Origin: TIUS-1 sp964019505
GTDB taxonomy: Bacteria > Bacillota_I > Bacilli_A > Mycoplasmatales > Mycoplasmataceae
Direction: 5' to 3'
Assembly: GCF_964019505.1 (NCBI RefSeq)
Contig: NZ_OZ026449.1
Location: 682,001-746,000, forward strand
Length of the DNA: 64,000 nt
A model generated the notes under the pieces. It was not told the DNA's origin, made no database searches, and was given only the letters and a program-made list of their open reading frames with translations. Below are positions 1 to 9,611 of this stretch, piece by piece (position 1 is the first letter of the stretch; every line of letters begins with the position of its first letter). Made by a program: the position numbers and the translations under genes.

Positions 1-1031
1 AAATTACCACCAGTTTTTGAACCATTTGAATCCTCTGGAATATGTGCACTAGTTGAGTAATATGAGTATGAAATAAAGTCCACTGTATTGTTTTTTAATA
101 ACTTACGATCATCTTCAGTTATTTTTAATTCAATATTATTTTTTTCAAAGAATACTTTTGAATATGTTGGGTATTCACCTTTTGCAACCACATCATAGAA
201 GAAGTATTTTTTCATTTGTTCACTTTGTAGTCAACTCATCATTGTTTCTGGTTTGCAATCAATTGGATATGTAGTCATGTTGGCAACCATACATCCCATT
301 GGAGTATTTGGTACCATTTTTTTCGCCAACTCAATCACTTTTGCTTGTGCTACAAATTGGTGGTGTAGAGATTGGTAATTAACTTGTTTTGGATCTTTTG
401 TATCTTTAACATCTTCCATAAATACAGCTCCACCAAATAATGCGAAAAATGATGTGATGTTAATTTCATTGAATGGCAGTCAGTAATCTACTTCTTTACC
501 AAAGTTTTCAAATAATGTTTTTGCATATTTTAAAAACATATCAATAACATCGCGGTTGTATCATCCGCCATATTTTGCACCAATTGTGTATGGAGTATCA
601 AAATGGTGTAATGTTACCATTACTTTCATCCCGTATTTTTTACATTCCTTGATTACGTTTCTGTAAAACTCTAAACCTTTTTCGTTTGGTTTTGATTCAT
701 CTCCGTTTGGGTAAATTCTCCCTCACGAAATAGACATTCTATAAACATCTAATCCTGCTTCGGAAAATAGTTTTATATCTTCTTTGTAATTTTCATAAAA
801 ATTAATACCTAGTCTTTTTGGGTAACTTAATCCCTCTTTATTCTCAACCGATTCTAACAACTTCTCTTTTGTAAGAGAAGTCATTATCCCACCGATTTTT
901 GTTCTGTCTTTTAATTTTGTATAAGGTATCATTTCTGCAATTGACATTGCACGACCATCTTTATCATGTTGACCTTCAACTTGATTGGCAGCCGTTGCTC
1001 CACCTCATAAAAATTCTTTTGGAAATTTCAT
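1..1031 (-). CDS. GH1 family 6-phospho-beta-glucosidase (C-terminus outside window)
   Basis: Glycoside hydrolase family 1 enzyme, expected to hydrolyse phosphorylated beta-glucosides in the cytoplasm after PTS uptake. About 343 residues are visible; the C-terminal part, with the nucleophile TENG motif, lies left of the window. The start MKFPKEFLWGGATAANQ is typical of GH1, and its Trp codon is TGA. The acid/base glutamate is in the motif PFNEIN at about residue 189, and VDFISYSYYSTSAH near the visible end is also family-typical. The start ATG at 1031 has a strong GGGAGG ribosome binding site. The gene is divergent from an RpiR-type regulator and lies close to a second GH1 gene and a ROK kinase, so a beta-glucoside use cluster is likely. 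The family is clear; the exact substrate is inferred. Confidence 0.9.
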
Positions 1032-1107
1032 ATTATTCCTCCCTTTATGTATAAATTGTAGTTCAATAAAATTGCTGTTCGTATACACGTGAAGTAATTA
1101 GAAAAGT

Positions 1108-1121
1108 GTAAAGTACTTTAC
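1108..1121. promoter_or_regulatory. Perfect 14-bp palindrome, candidate RpiR operator
   Basis: The sequence GTAAAGTACTTTAC is its own reverse complement. It lies in the short region between the divergent GH1 gene and the RpiR regulator, where an operator controlling both would sit. A looser flanking inverted repeat (GAAGTAA at 1091-1097 and TTACTTC at 1118-1124) extends the symmetry. Binding by the adjacent regulator is an inference from position and symmetry only. Confidence 0.5.
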
Positions 1122-1133
1122 TTCTTTGTTTGC

Positions 1134-1149
1134 AAAAAAAAAAAAAAAA
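1134..1149 (+). repeat. Homopolymeric A16 tract at the 5' end of the RpiR gene
   Basis: Sixteen consecutive A residues lie between a TTG codon at 1126 and the ATG at 1177 of the regulator gene. Tracts of this length slip during replication. If translation starts at the TTG, the tract is coding and length changes would shift the frame. If it starts at the ATG, the tract lies in the leader, just upstream of the ribosome binding site. Confidence 0.85.
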
Positions 1150-1176
1150 CATAAAATAACAGCAGGACAACACACA

Positions 1177-1965
1177 ATGCAAACAATTTATGAAATGCTC
1201 TTGGAATTGAGAGATTCCCAAAAAAACTTTACTTTTAAACAAATCGCTACAAACCTAATCGAATTCTATAAACATGGTGAATTTGAAAATCAAGAGGATT
1301 TTGCAAAGAGAAATTTTGTTTCGATTTCAACGCTTACTAAGTTTGCAAAATCATTGAACCTTTCTGGTTACCGTGAATTAATTATTAGACTAAAGGTTGA
1401 GTCAGAAATCGAACACAACAAGATGAAGTCGACTGTCAATCCTGGTCAAGGGATTAAATTCGATGTTGAAGTATTGCAAAATATAACTCAGTGAATTGTA
1501 GAAAACAGCGACACTATAAATAAAATTACAGATTTACTGTTGAATAATAAAAGAATCAATTTTTACATTTCCCCAGCAATAGCAAATTCATGTAAAAACT
1601 TTTCAGAAACTTTGGCTTATATGGGATATAGCACCAAAATTTACAATGTCGCAATGTATAGCGGTTTTACCCCTCCTGCAAAGTTAGGTATTGATGAAGT
1701 GTCTGATGTAGTCAACTTTATTATAATTTCTGGCCCAAATATTCTTAGCTTTTTTGAGATCTTTGAAAAAAACTTAAATACTAATTTTGAAAAAAATATT
1801 TTGATGTCAAGCCCCACAAAGGTTAAATCAATAAAAATTGAATCAAATACTAAACTATTGTTTAATGCTCAAAGTGATGACTCAAGCTTCTTATATAGAA
1901 ACACACTGTTGGAAAACCTATTTTTAATTATTTCAACAAAATTAATTGTTTCATTAAAAAAATAA
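1177..1965 (+). CDS. RpiR/MurR-family transcriptional regulator
   Basis: Transcriptional regulator of the RpiR type, 262 aa if it starts at ATG 1177 (AGCAGGA upstream as a ribosome binding site). A frame-compatible TTG at 1126 would give 279 aa but has no clear binding site and would translate the A16 tract. Residues up to about 85 form an RpiR helix-turn-helix domain, with the recognition-helix-like segment NFVSISTLTKFAKSLNLSGY. An in-frame TGA (Trp) at 1492 leads into a weakly conserved SIS-like sugar-phosphate domain (INFYISPAIANS). This is the only plus-strand gene in the window. It sits head to head with one GH1 gene and close to a second GH1 gene and a ROK kinase, so it probably controls beta-glucoside use. 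The ligand is unknown. Confidence 0.85.
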
Positions 1966-1990
1966 ACACTTTTTAAGGTGTTTATTTTTT
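1961..1990. terminator. Bidirectional terminator between the regulator and the second GH1 gene
   Basis: AATAAACAC pairs with GTGTTTATT, with further inner pairs and a tiny loop. The hairpin has an A-run on its left and a T-run on its right, so it can end transcription from both converging genes. It overlaps the stop codon of the regulator. Confidence 0.8.
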
Positions 1991-3396
1991 TAATCCAATT
2001 TCTCTCCGTTTGATTTGATCATTTTTTGATATCAAAAGAATGAGTCTTTTTTATATCTAGCCATATCTTTGAGGTCAAATTCATCACGATTGACATAAAT
2101 AAATCCATATCTTTTAGTTATACCTTCATGTGTAGAAAGCAAGTCGATTGCACTTCAGGGCATATAACCAATCATTTCAACTCCATCATCTATTGCTAAT
2201 GACATTTGTTCAATATGCTGTTGATAATATTTAATTCTGTACTCATCGTGTACTTTATTGTCACTTGTTAATTTATCATTTGCTCCAATTCCATTTTCTG
2301 TAATCATCAATGGTAATTGATATCTATCAAAAACTTCCCTAAGTGTATTTTTAAATCCAATTGGATCAATCTCTCAACCAAACTCTGTTTTTGGTAAGTT
2401 TTCATTTTTTACTTGTGCAAAAAATTTAGTTGAAAATCCTGAGTGTTGATCTCTATGCATCTTGCCATAATCTTTGCCTTCAATTGGGTTTTCAATTGTT
2501 GTTGTTTGATAGTAGTTAAATGCAATGAAATCAGGTTTTGAGTTTGCTAATTGCTTCATATCTTCTGGCGTATATTCAAACATAGCATTTGTTTTTTCAA
2601 GGTCTTTTAAAAATAATTTGTTGTATGTACCAAAAACAGGAACATCAAGATAAGTTCAGTTTCGTATTAAATCAAATCTTAATCTCGCATAATAGTCTTC
2701 AGGTTTATTTGAATTTTGATATGTTGAACCAATGTTTGGTGCTGGTCCAATTTTAGAAGTATCTGGACATATTTCTCTACATGCAATTATTGCCCTAGCT
2801 TGTGCAGTTAATAAATTATGATTTACTTGTCACATATCTTTTGCAGGATTTTTTGACTTACCAGTAGATCCCATACCCAACATTGCGCCAGCAAGTACAA
2901 CCACGTTTTGTTCATTAATTGTTAATCAATATTTTACAATTGATTTAAACTCATTAAATACTGTTCTTGAATATTTTTCAAAAGCATCAATTGTTCTTCT
3001 GTTCAATCACCCACCGTCTTTAGCTAATGCAAGTGGTAAGTCAAAGTGATAAAGTGTAACCACTGGTTCAATCTTGAATTTTTTTAATTCTAAAATTAAA
3101 CCCTCATAGAATTCTAACCCCTTTTGATTTATATCTCCATCACCATCGGGTATTATTCTTGATCACTGTATTGAAAATCTGTATGATTTAAACCCCATTT
3201 CGGCCATCAATGCCACATCTTCTTTTCAGTTATTGTAGTGATTTGACCCATCATGAAAACTTGGAACACCTGGCATTCAATTATCTTTATGTACATCTTG
3301 TACTGACATTCCTTTTCCGTCTTTGTCTCATCCACCTTCAAATTGATATCCACTTGTTGATGCTCCTCATAGGAAATCCTTTGGAAATTTACTCAT
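1990..3396 (-). CDS. GH1 family 6-phospho-beta-glucosidase (complete)
   Basis: Complete GH1 enzyme of 468 aa, the usual family length. It starts MSKFPKDFLWGASTSGYQFE and carries the acid/base glutamate in TINEQN (about residue 162) and the nucleophile in ITENGIG (about residue 367). Several Trp codons are TGA. A GGAGGAGAA ribosome binding site precedes ATG 3396, and the start overlaps the stop of the upstream ROK kinase by 8 bp, so the two are translationally coupled. The pairing with a ROK kinase suggests that non-PTS beta-glucosides are phosphorylated by the kinase and then cleaved here. The sequence differs clearly from the GH1 protein at the window's left edge, so this is not a recent tandem duplicate. 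Substrate is inferred. Confidence 0.93.
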
Positions 3397-4309
3397 TTTT
3401 ATTCTCCTCCATTATTGCTAACATCCCATAGCATGCTGCTTTATTTTTTAATTTTGATGTTTGTAAAACTTTTTCAATATTCTGATTCAATGTTAGTTTT
3501 CTACCCATAATTTCGATGTTAGTATATTGTTTAACTTTTTCTTTTAACTCTGACATGAATTGTTCATTGGCACTAACTCCACCACCAATAGTTATTAGGT
3601 CTGCATCAAAAATTAAATGTATATTTACAATTGTTTTTGCCAGCGATGTTAATCATTCGTCAAATATTTGTTTAACAATTTCATCGCCACTATTATATTT
3701 TTCGAATAATCCTTTTCCATCCACCGAATCAGTTCCAGACATAATTTGATATTTATAAATCACAGCACCAAGACCTGTATTTACTGCATTAATTTGATCG
3801 TCATTATTCTTAGAAATGTTAGAATAAGTTCTTGAAATTTCAGTTGAATTAAATGTTGACCCCCTGTATAATTCACCGTTTATTATCACACCCATTCCAA
3901 GTCCTGATCCAACAGTTAAATGAACCAAGTTCTTAACTTTGTTGTTTCGGCCATAAACCAATTCACCATATGCGGCGGCCTTAGCATCATTTTCAATAAA
4001 TATACTTTGTATGTTTTTATTTTTATCTTTCAAATATTTTTCGATATCGATATCAATATCAATAAATGTTGTCTCACCGATCACGTTTTTCTTTATTGTG
4101 TCTACTGGTCCAGGGAACGCAATTCCAATGTTTATTTTTTCCTCAAATTTTAATGTGTATTCACAAATTTTATCTAATAAGTCTTTAAGCTTAATTGGTT
4201 CAATTAATGACTTTCTTTCATATGTAATATACGATTCATTTTTGATTTCATTACCCCTGAAAGCAATCACCTTTGTGCCGGTACCACCAACATCAAACAT
4301 TATATTCAT
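3389..4309 (-). CDS. ROK-family sugar kinase, probable beta-glucoside or hexose kinase
   Basis: Cytoplasmic ROK-family kinase of 306 aa. The N-terminal phosphate-binding loop is DVGGTGTK (residues 6-13), the catalytic Asp is in ENDAKAAAYGE (about residue 108), and the second ATP motif is GSGLGMGVI (134-142). The usual ROK zinc signature (GHxxE followed by CxCGxxGCxE) is absent: the matching region reads STEISRTYSNISKNN, keeping only a Glu. ROK proteins without the zinc site occur among beta-glucoside kinases, which fits the 8-bp overlap with the downstream GH1 gene. An AAGGAGAGA binding site precedes the start. Kinase activity is likely; the substrate (cellobiose-type glycoside, glucose or fructose) cannot be settled from sequence. 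Confidence 0.85.
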
Positions 4310-4384
4310 CTTGTCTCTCCTTGAAATAGTTCTGATATTAAATTAACTCAATATATTAAACTATCAATATTTACAGTTAATATT

Positions 4385-4415
4385 TGAACCACTTTACCAA
4401 AAGGAAAGTGGTTCA
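4385..4415. repeat. 11-bp inverted repeat upstream of the ROK-GH1 operon
   Basis: TGAACCACTTT and AAAGTGGTTCA are perfect complements separated by 9 bases. There is no T-run on either side, so it is a weak terminator candidate. It lies about 75 bp upstream of the ROK kinase start, and its minus-strand arm contains GTAAAGT, also present in the palindrome at 1108. It may be an operator for the same regulator; this is an inference. Confidence 0.45.
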
Positions 4416-4434
4416 CATTTTAAAGTTTCATAAC

Positions 4435-4464
4435 AAAAAGAAAAAGCATTACGGCTTTTTCTTT
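4435..4464 (-). terminator. Terminator after gatB
   Basis: An 11-bp perfect stem (AAAGAAAAAGC with GCTTTTTCTTT, loop of 6) is followed on the minus strand by more T residues. It overlaps the last bases of the gatB stop codon and ends the ligA-gatCAB operon. Confidence 0.8.
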
Positions 4465-5899
4465 ATTTAAATGAATTTAGTAATTTTAATAAAATTTCGT
4501 TAGCGACAACCAGAGATACGTTTCCAGCAGTTTCTTTCATTAACTGTCCCATAAGAGTTTTTTCTACACGCTCTGGTCTAGTCTTAATATTTTCTTCAAT
4601 CATTTTTTGATTGTTTTCTGCAAGTTTAATTATTATGTCTGATATTAATTTTGGATCAGTAATTAGTTTTAATCCATTTTGTTCAATGATTTTTCCAATC
4701 GGTTGATCTTTTTCACCAAGTATTGAAATAATAGTTTTTACATGTTTAGAAGATATTTCTCCCTTATCTAGTCTTTCAATTATTTCAGCAATTTTTTTTG
4801 GGCTAAAGTTAGAATTATTGATTTCAACATTGTTTGTGTTTAGTGATGATTGTATATCTGAAGTAATTAAGTTATATGCTTTTTTTGGATCAACTTTTAG
4901 ATTTACAGTTTGTTCAAAAAAGATAGCTAAATCATAATTTGTTAAAAGATGGTTTGCATCTTTTTCAGATAGTTTGTATTCACCTACATATCTTTTTCTT
5001 CTATCTTTTGCAAGCTCAGGTGATTTTGAAATAATTTTATTAATTCATTTTTCATCTAATCTTATTGGTGTAATATTTGGTTCTGCAAAATACTTATAAT
5101 CAACTGCAGTATCTTTAACTCTCATTGTTTTTGTTTGTTGAGATTGTTCATCAAATCTTTTTGTTTCAGAAAGAATTATTTCATTTTTTAATAACATCTC
5201 AGATTGTCTTTTGATTTCAAATTCAATTGCTTTTTTTACATTATTAAATGAGTTAAGGTTTTTTATCTCAACTTTAGTTCCTAATTCTTTGAAGCCAAAT
5301 GGTCTTAATGAAATATTGATATCACATCTCAATGAACCTTCGTTCATCTTGACATCACTAATTCCAAGATATAACAATGTTTCTCTTAATGCTTCTAGGT
5401 AAGCAATTGCTTCATCAGCGCTTCTTAAAACTGGTTTTGTAACAATCTCAACTAAACCATTTCCTGAACGGTTGTAATCAATATATGTAAACTCACCTTT
5501 GTGAGTTTGCTTTGCAGTGTCCTCTTCAATATGTAGTCTTTCTATTTCAACTATTTTTTGTTTACCATTAACTGAAATTTCTAAAGTTCCTTCTTTTCCA
5601 ATTGGAAAAAAGTTTTGAGTTATTTGAAATCCTTTCGGTAAATCAGAATAGTAATAACTCTTTCTGTCGAACCTCAATAGACTATCGATTTCCATATTTA
5701 AACCATTACATGCAAGTATTGCAAGTTCCACACCTTTTTTATTAACTGTCGGTAAAGAACCTGGCAATGCCAAAGCCATTGGATCAATATTTGTATTTTG
5801 AGGCGAATTAAAATTTACTTGCGATGACGCAAACATTTTTGATGTTGTTTTTAATTCAACATGATTTTCAATTCCAATAACTACTTCAAAATTATTCAT
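4463..5899 (-). CDS. gatB: Asp/Glu-tRNA amidotransferase subunit B
   Basis: Subunit B of the GatCAB amidotransferase, which converts misacylated Glu-tRNA(Gln) (or Asp-tRNA(Asn)) to the amidated form. It is 478 aa, the family length. The N-terminal kinase-like cradle domain begins NNFEVVIGIENHVELKT and contains the family motifs LALPGSLPTVNKKGVE and DLPKGFQITQ. The helical and tail domain follows an in-frame TGA Trp near residue 286. It is the last gene of the order gatC-gatA-gatB, 7 bp after gatA, with a terminator at its stop. Presence of GatCAB fits a mollicute that makes Gln-tRNA indirectly. Confidence 0.96.
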
Positions 5900-5906
5900 T
5901 TGTTTT

Positions 5907-7322
5907 TTATTCCTTTAACTTTAATATGTCTTCTACTTGTTGTGCAAAGTTTAATAACAACATATCTTGTTTTACATTTGCATTTAAATTAATACCAATT
6001 GGTAAATTATCTTTTATAAAAGGCAACGTAATTGATGGCATACCTGTAAAGTTTGCCAACAATAATATTGAACCCAATACTCTATCGTTTCCTGAAGAAT
6101 CACCTGAGTGAGATTTTAATACTTCATCTACTTTTGGTGCAATTCCACTTGATGGTGGCACAACAATAATGTCAGCAGATTTGTAAATTTCAGCTATTCT
6201 TTCAACTATGATTCTTCTAATTTTTTTTGCCTTTAAAAAGATTAAATCTTGGTTATCTGATTTAAGTGAATAACCACCTATTAGCATTCTCTTTTTAACT
6301 ACTTTTGAAAAATTAGCACCACGTGAGTTTTTGATAATCTCTTCATAACTTGAACCATCTTCACGTTTTCCAAAGTGAACACCTTGTAGGTTTGAAAGTG
6401 TTGATGATGCTTCTGAATAAGATATGGCCATGTAAATTTCGTTTAACATGTCCAAGATATCGATATCAATTGATTCAAAACCCACTTTGTGTCCTAGGGT
6501 TTCCATTTTTTTGAAAAAGTTATCATATTCTGATTTCAAAGAATCAGGCATCAAATCATATACTTCTTTTATTTGAACAATTTTTAGTTTCTTTTCAAAT
6601 TTTGTTGTTTCATTTTTAAAAGGATTTTTAATTGATGTGAAATCTCTTTTGTCATATTTAAATGTTAATTCACTCAATATTTTTTGATCTTCAACATTAT
6701 TTGTAAAGAAACCAACTGTATCTAAACTTGGAGAGTAAGGCATAAGGCCATATCTCGAAATAGACCCGTATGTGGGCTTGAATCCAACAACTCCGACAAA
6801 TGATGCAGGTTTCCTAATTGAGTCCCCTGTATCAGTCCCTGTTGTAAATGGAACAACGTTTGTGGCAACCGCATAAGCAGATCCACTAGATGATCCACCA
6901 ACAATTCTAGTGTTATCAAATGGGTTTCTAACTTCACCATTAAATGAAAACAATCCAGTACCACCCATTCCGAATTCGTCCATAGACGCTTTACCAATCA
7001 TTACAGCACCTGCTTCAGTTAATGTATCATTAACAGTTGCGTTGAATGGTGAAACATAGTCTTTTAAAAACAATGACCCTGCAGTTGTAGGAATATCAAC
7101 ATTTACAATATTATCTTTTTCAAAATATGGGACACCAAATAAAATTGAATTATTTTTTACTTTATCTAATTCATCAGCTTTGATCATTGATTTTTCTTTA
7201 TTTAAATTAATATAAAAATTTGATTTAGATTCTTTTTCAACGTCCTTGAAAGCATATTCAAGCACTGTTTTAACTGATGAATCTTTAACTAATTTTGCAT
7301 AGTCTTTTATTGTTCTGTTCAT
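5907..7322 (-). CDS. gatA: Asp/Glu-tRNA amidotransferase subunit A
   Basis: Glutaminase/amidase subunit of GatCAB, 471 aa, amidase signature family. It supplies ammonia from glutamine for the transamidation on GatB. The catalytic Lys is in MIGKASMDEFGMG (about residue 111). The Ser-rich signature reads GGSSSGSAYAVA and the cis-Ser loop reads GTDTGDSIRKPA; the usual sequences are GGSSGGS and TDTGGSIR, so two conserved glycines are replaced while both catalytic serines remain. The start overlaps the gatC stop by one base (TAATG). Identity is secure from sequence and neighbours. Confidence 0.95.
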   Translation of the reverse strand: MNRTIKDYAKLVKDSSVKTVLEYAFKDVEKESKSNFYINLNKEKSMIKADELDKVKNNSILFGVPYFEKDNIVNVDIPTTAGSLFLKDYVSPFNATVNDTLTEAGAVMIGKASMDEFGMGGTGLFSFNGEVRNPFDNTRIVGGSSSGSAYAVATNVVPFTTGTDTGDSIRKPASFVGVVGFKPTYGSISRYGLMPYSPSLDTVGFFTNNVEDQKILSELTFKYDKRDFTSIKNPFKNETTKFEKKLKIVQIKEVYDLMPDSLKSEYDNFFKKMETLGHKVGFESIDIDILDMLNEIYMAISYSEASSTLSNLQGVHFGKREDGSSYEEIIKNSRGANFSKVVKKRMLIGGYSLKSDNQDLIFLKAKKIRRIIVERIAEIYKSADIIVVPPSSGIAPKVDEVLKSHSGDSSGNDRVLGSILLLANFTGMPSITLPFIKDNLPIGINLNANVKQDMLLLNFAQQVEDILKLKE

Positions 7323-7615
7323 TATTTAACCACCCTTGGTAAAATTACATAATTATCCTCAACAACTTTAGCATTTTTTAAACCTTGATCAATAGTAATT
7401 GTAGTAACATCTTCATCATCTCTAAGATAACTATTTTCGATTACAAATGGAAAATTCAAAGGTTCAATTTCACCTTCGATTTTATAATCTACAATTTTTT
7501 GCATTCTTGTGCGTAGCTCAATTTCTGATTTAACAATTTCATTAACTTCTTTATCATTAAGTGAAATTTTTAAATCATTGGCAAGCGCAATAACTAGTTC
7601 TTTATTTATTTCCAT
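7322..7615 (-). CDS. gatC: Asp/Glu-tRNA amidotransferase subunit C
   Basis: Small GatC subunit of 97 aa that wraps around GatA and stabilises the amidotransferase complex. The pattern LANDLKISLNDKEV near the N-terminus and the PLNFPF motif in the middle (the usual motif is P...P) fit the family, which is poorly conserved. It is followed by gatA with a 1-base overlap and preceded by ligA with a 1-bp gap. Position carries much of the assignment. Confidence 0.88.
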   Translation of the reverse strand: MEINKELVIALANDLKISLNDKEVNEIVKSEIELRTRMQKIVDYKIEGEIEPLNFPFVIENSYLRDDEDVTTITIDQGLKNAKVVEDNYVILPRVVK

Positions 7616-7616
7616 T

Positions 7617-9611
7617 TTAGTTAATTATATTAAATAACTCCTCTTCATTAATAATTCTAACACCTAACTTAGTTGCCTTATCAAGTTTAGAACCAGCTTC
7701 TTCACCAGCTAATAAATAGTCAGTATTTTTAGAAACTGAGTTTGCAACATTTGCTCCATATGAGATTAATAAATCCTTATAGTAGTTTCTAGATTTAGAA
7801 AGTGTTCCTGTTATAACAAATGTCCTGTGCGTAATTTGTTCATTTGTTTTTTCTTCCATAGCTGGTTTATATTCTAAGTTTATATTCATTGATTTCAATT
7901 CATTAATCATTGAAATATTTTTTTCAACCTTAAATCAATCGCAAACTGATTTTGCAACAGTTGGGCCAATATCTCTAATTTCAGATAATTCAATTTCAGA
8001 TAACAACATTATTGAATCCATTGTTCTATATTTTTTTGAAAGAATAAATGCACTTTTTTTACCAACATGTCTAATACCTAAACCGAACAATAGTTTTTCA
8101 AGTGATTTATTTTTTGAACTATCAATTGAACTCAATAGATTATCAACTGATCTTTCACCCATCTTATCTAATTTTATTAGTTCACTTTTATGATTTGATA
8201 GTTTAAAAATATCTGCAACATTATTTACATATTTTTTCTCATGAAATTTTTCAATAAGTTTAATTGAAAGGCCTTCAATATTTTGAGCGTCACGAGAAAC
8301 GAAGTGTTCAAGTCCTCTGATTATTCTTCTAACACAATTATCACTTACACAAAATTGATCTACTTCTGGTTCGATTCTTTGTAGTTCGCTGTTGCAATCA
8401 GGACAATTAGTTGACTCAACTCAAACTGGTAGTGTCTCATATTTTTCATCTTTGATAACAGATATTACTTCAGGGATTATATCTCCTGCTTTTTTAACAC
8501 GTACATCTGAACCAATTCTAACTTCACGATCAATGATAAATGATGCGTTATGTAAAGTCGCTGCTCCAACTGTTGTACCAGCTAGTTTAACTGGTTTTAG
8601 TTTTGCATTATAAGTTACCTTTCCAGTTCTTCCGATTGTTGGAAAAATATCTAATAATTTAGTTGTTTTAATTTCTGCTGGGAACTTATATGCAATTGCT
8701 CACTTAGGAAACTTAGATGTATATCCAATTGAATCATAGTGATCAAATTCATTTACTTTAATTACTATTCCATCAATTTCATATTCCAAGTCTTCACGTT
8801 GATTTGAAATTGACTTAATAACTTCAATTACGCCATTAATATCATTTGCTTGGGTACCAAGTGGGTTAACCATAAAACCAAACCCAGAAAGAGCTTCTAA
8901 TGAGCTTTGGTGAGTGGTGAAGTTTTCTTTATTCATTAAAAAATAAATTCAAGCATCAAGGTTTCTTTCTTTAACAATTTGTGAATCTAATTGTCTCAAT
9001 GTTCCAGCTGCTGCATTTCTAGGATTTGCAAAAAGTTTTTCGCCTTGTCTGAAACGTTCTGAATTGATTCTTTCAAATTCATTTTTAGATAAATAGACTT
9101 CACCTCTAACTTCGAAATAATCACTATTGTCTGCAATCGTTTTTGGAATTGAAGTAATCATTTTTACATTTTGGCTAACATCTTCACCAACTACCCCATC
9201 ACCACGTGTAATTGCTTTGTGTAGTTTCGTGTTTTTGTATATTAGAGAAATTGAAAGACCATCAATTTTCGGTTCAACAAAATATGTATATTTTTTATTG
9301 CCCAATTCTTTTTTTATTTGATTGTCAAACGTTTTTAGATCATCTTCATTAAACGCATTAGACAAACTAAGCATTGGCGTTTTGTGTGTGTATTTATTAA
9401 AGTTCAAATCAAATGAACCACCAACTTTTTGAGTTGGTGAATCAGAAGTTAGGTACTGAGGAAATTCAGTTTCAAGCAAAATAAGTTCAGATAATGTTTT
9501 ATCAAATTCTGAATCATCAACGGGTGAAATTTGTTGTTCGTAATAACTAAGATTCCACTCGTTGATCTTTTGTTTTAATTCGTTTATTTTTAATTTTATT
9601 TTTTCACTCAT
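7617..9611 (-). CDS. ligA: NAD-dependent DNA ligase
   Basis: Replicative NAD+-dependent DNA ligase of 664 aa. It seals nicks in lagging-strand synthesis and repair. The adenylated Lys lies in VEPKIDGLS (K at about residue 115, as in the family), with an OB domain in the middle. The zinc finger is visible as CPDC and CVSDNC around 8335-8405, followed by helix-hairpin-helix repeats (IRDIGP) and a C-terminal BRCT domain (about the last 80 residues, TFVITGTLSKSR). Start ATG 9611 has the binding site GAGGG; an upstream GTG at 9629 is less likely. Trp codons are TGA. The 5' end overlaps the end of the upstream membrane-protein gene. Confidence 0.96.

Noticed and set aside
1492..1494. In-frame TGA codons that look like frameshifts or pseudogenes in many genes (for example here in the regulator)
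   Set aside because: They fall at conserved Trp positions in dozens of genes, so they are Trp codons under code 4, not stops.
6722..6997. Second minus-strand frame of 91 codons inside gatA
   Set aside because: It is an alternative frame of gatA with no start signal; the gatA frame carries the amidase signature.
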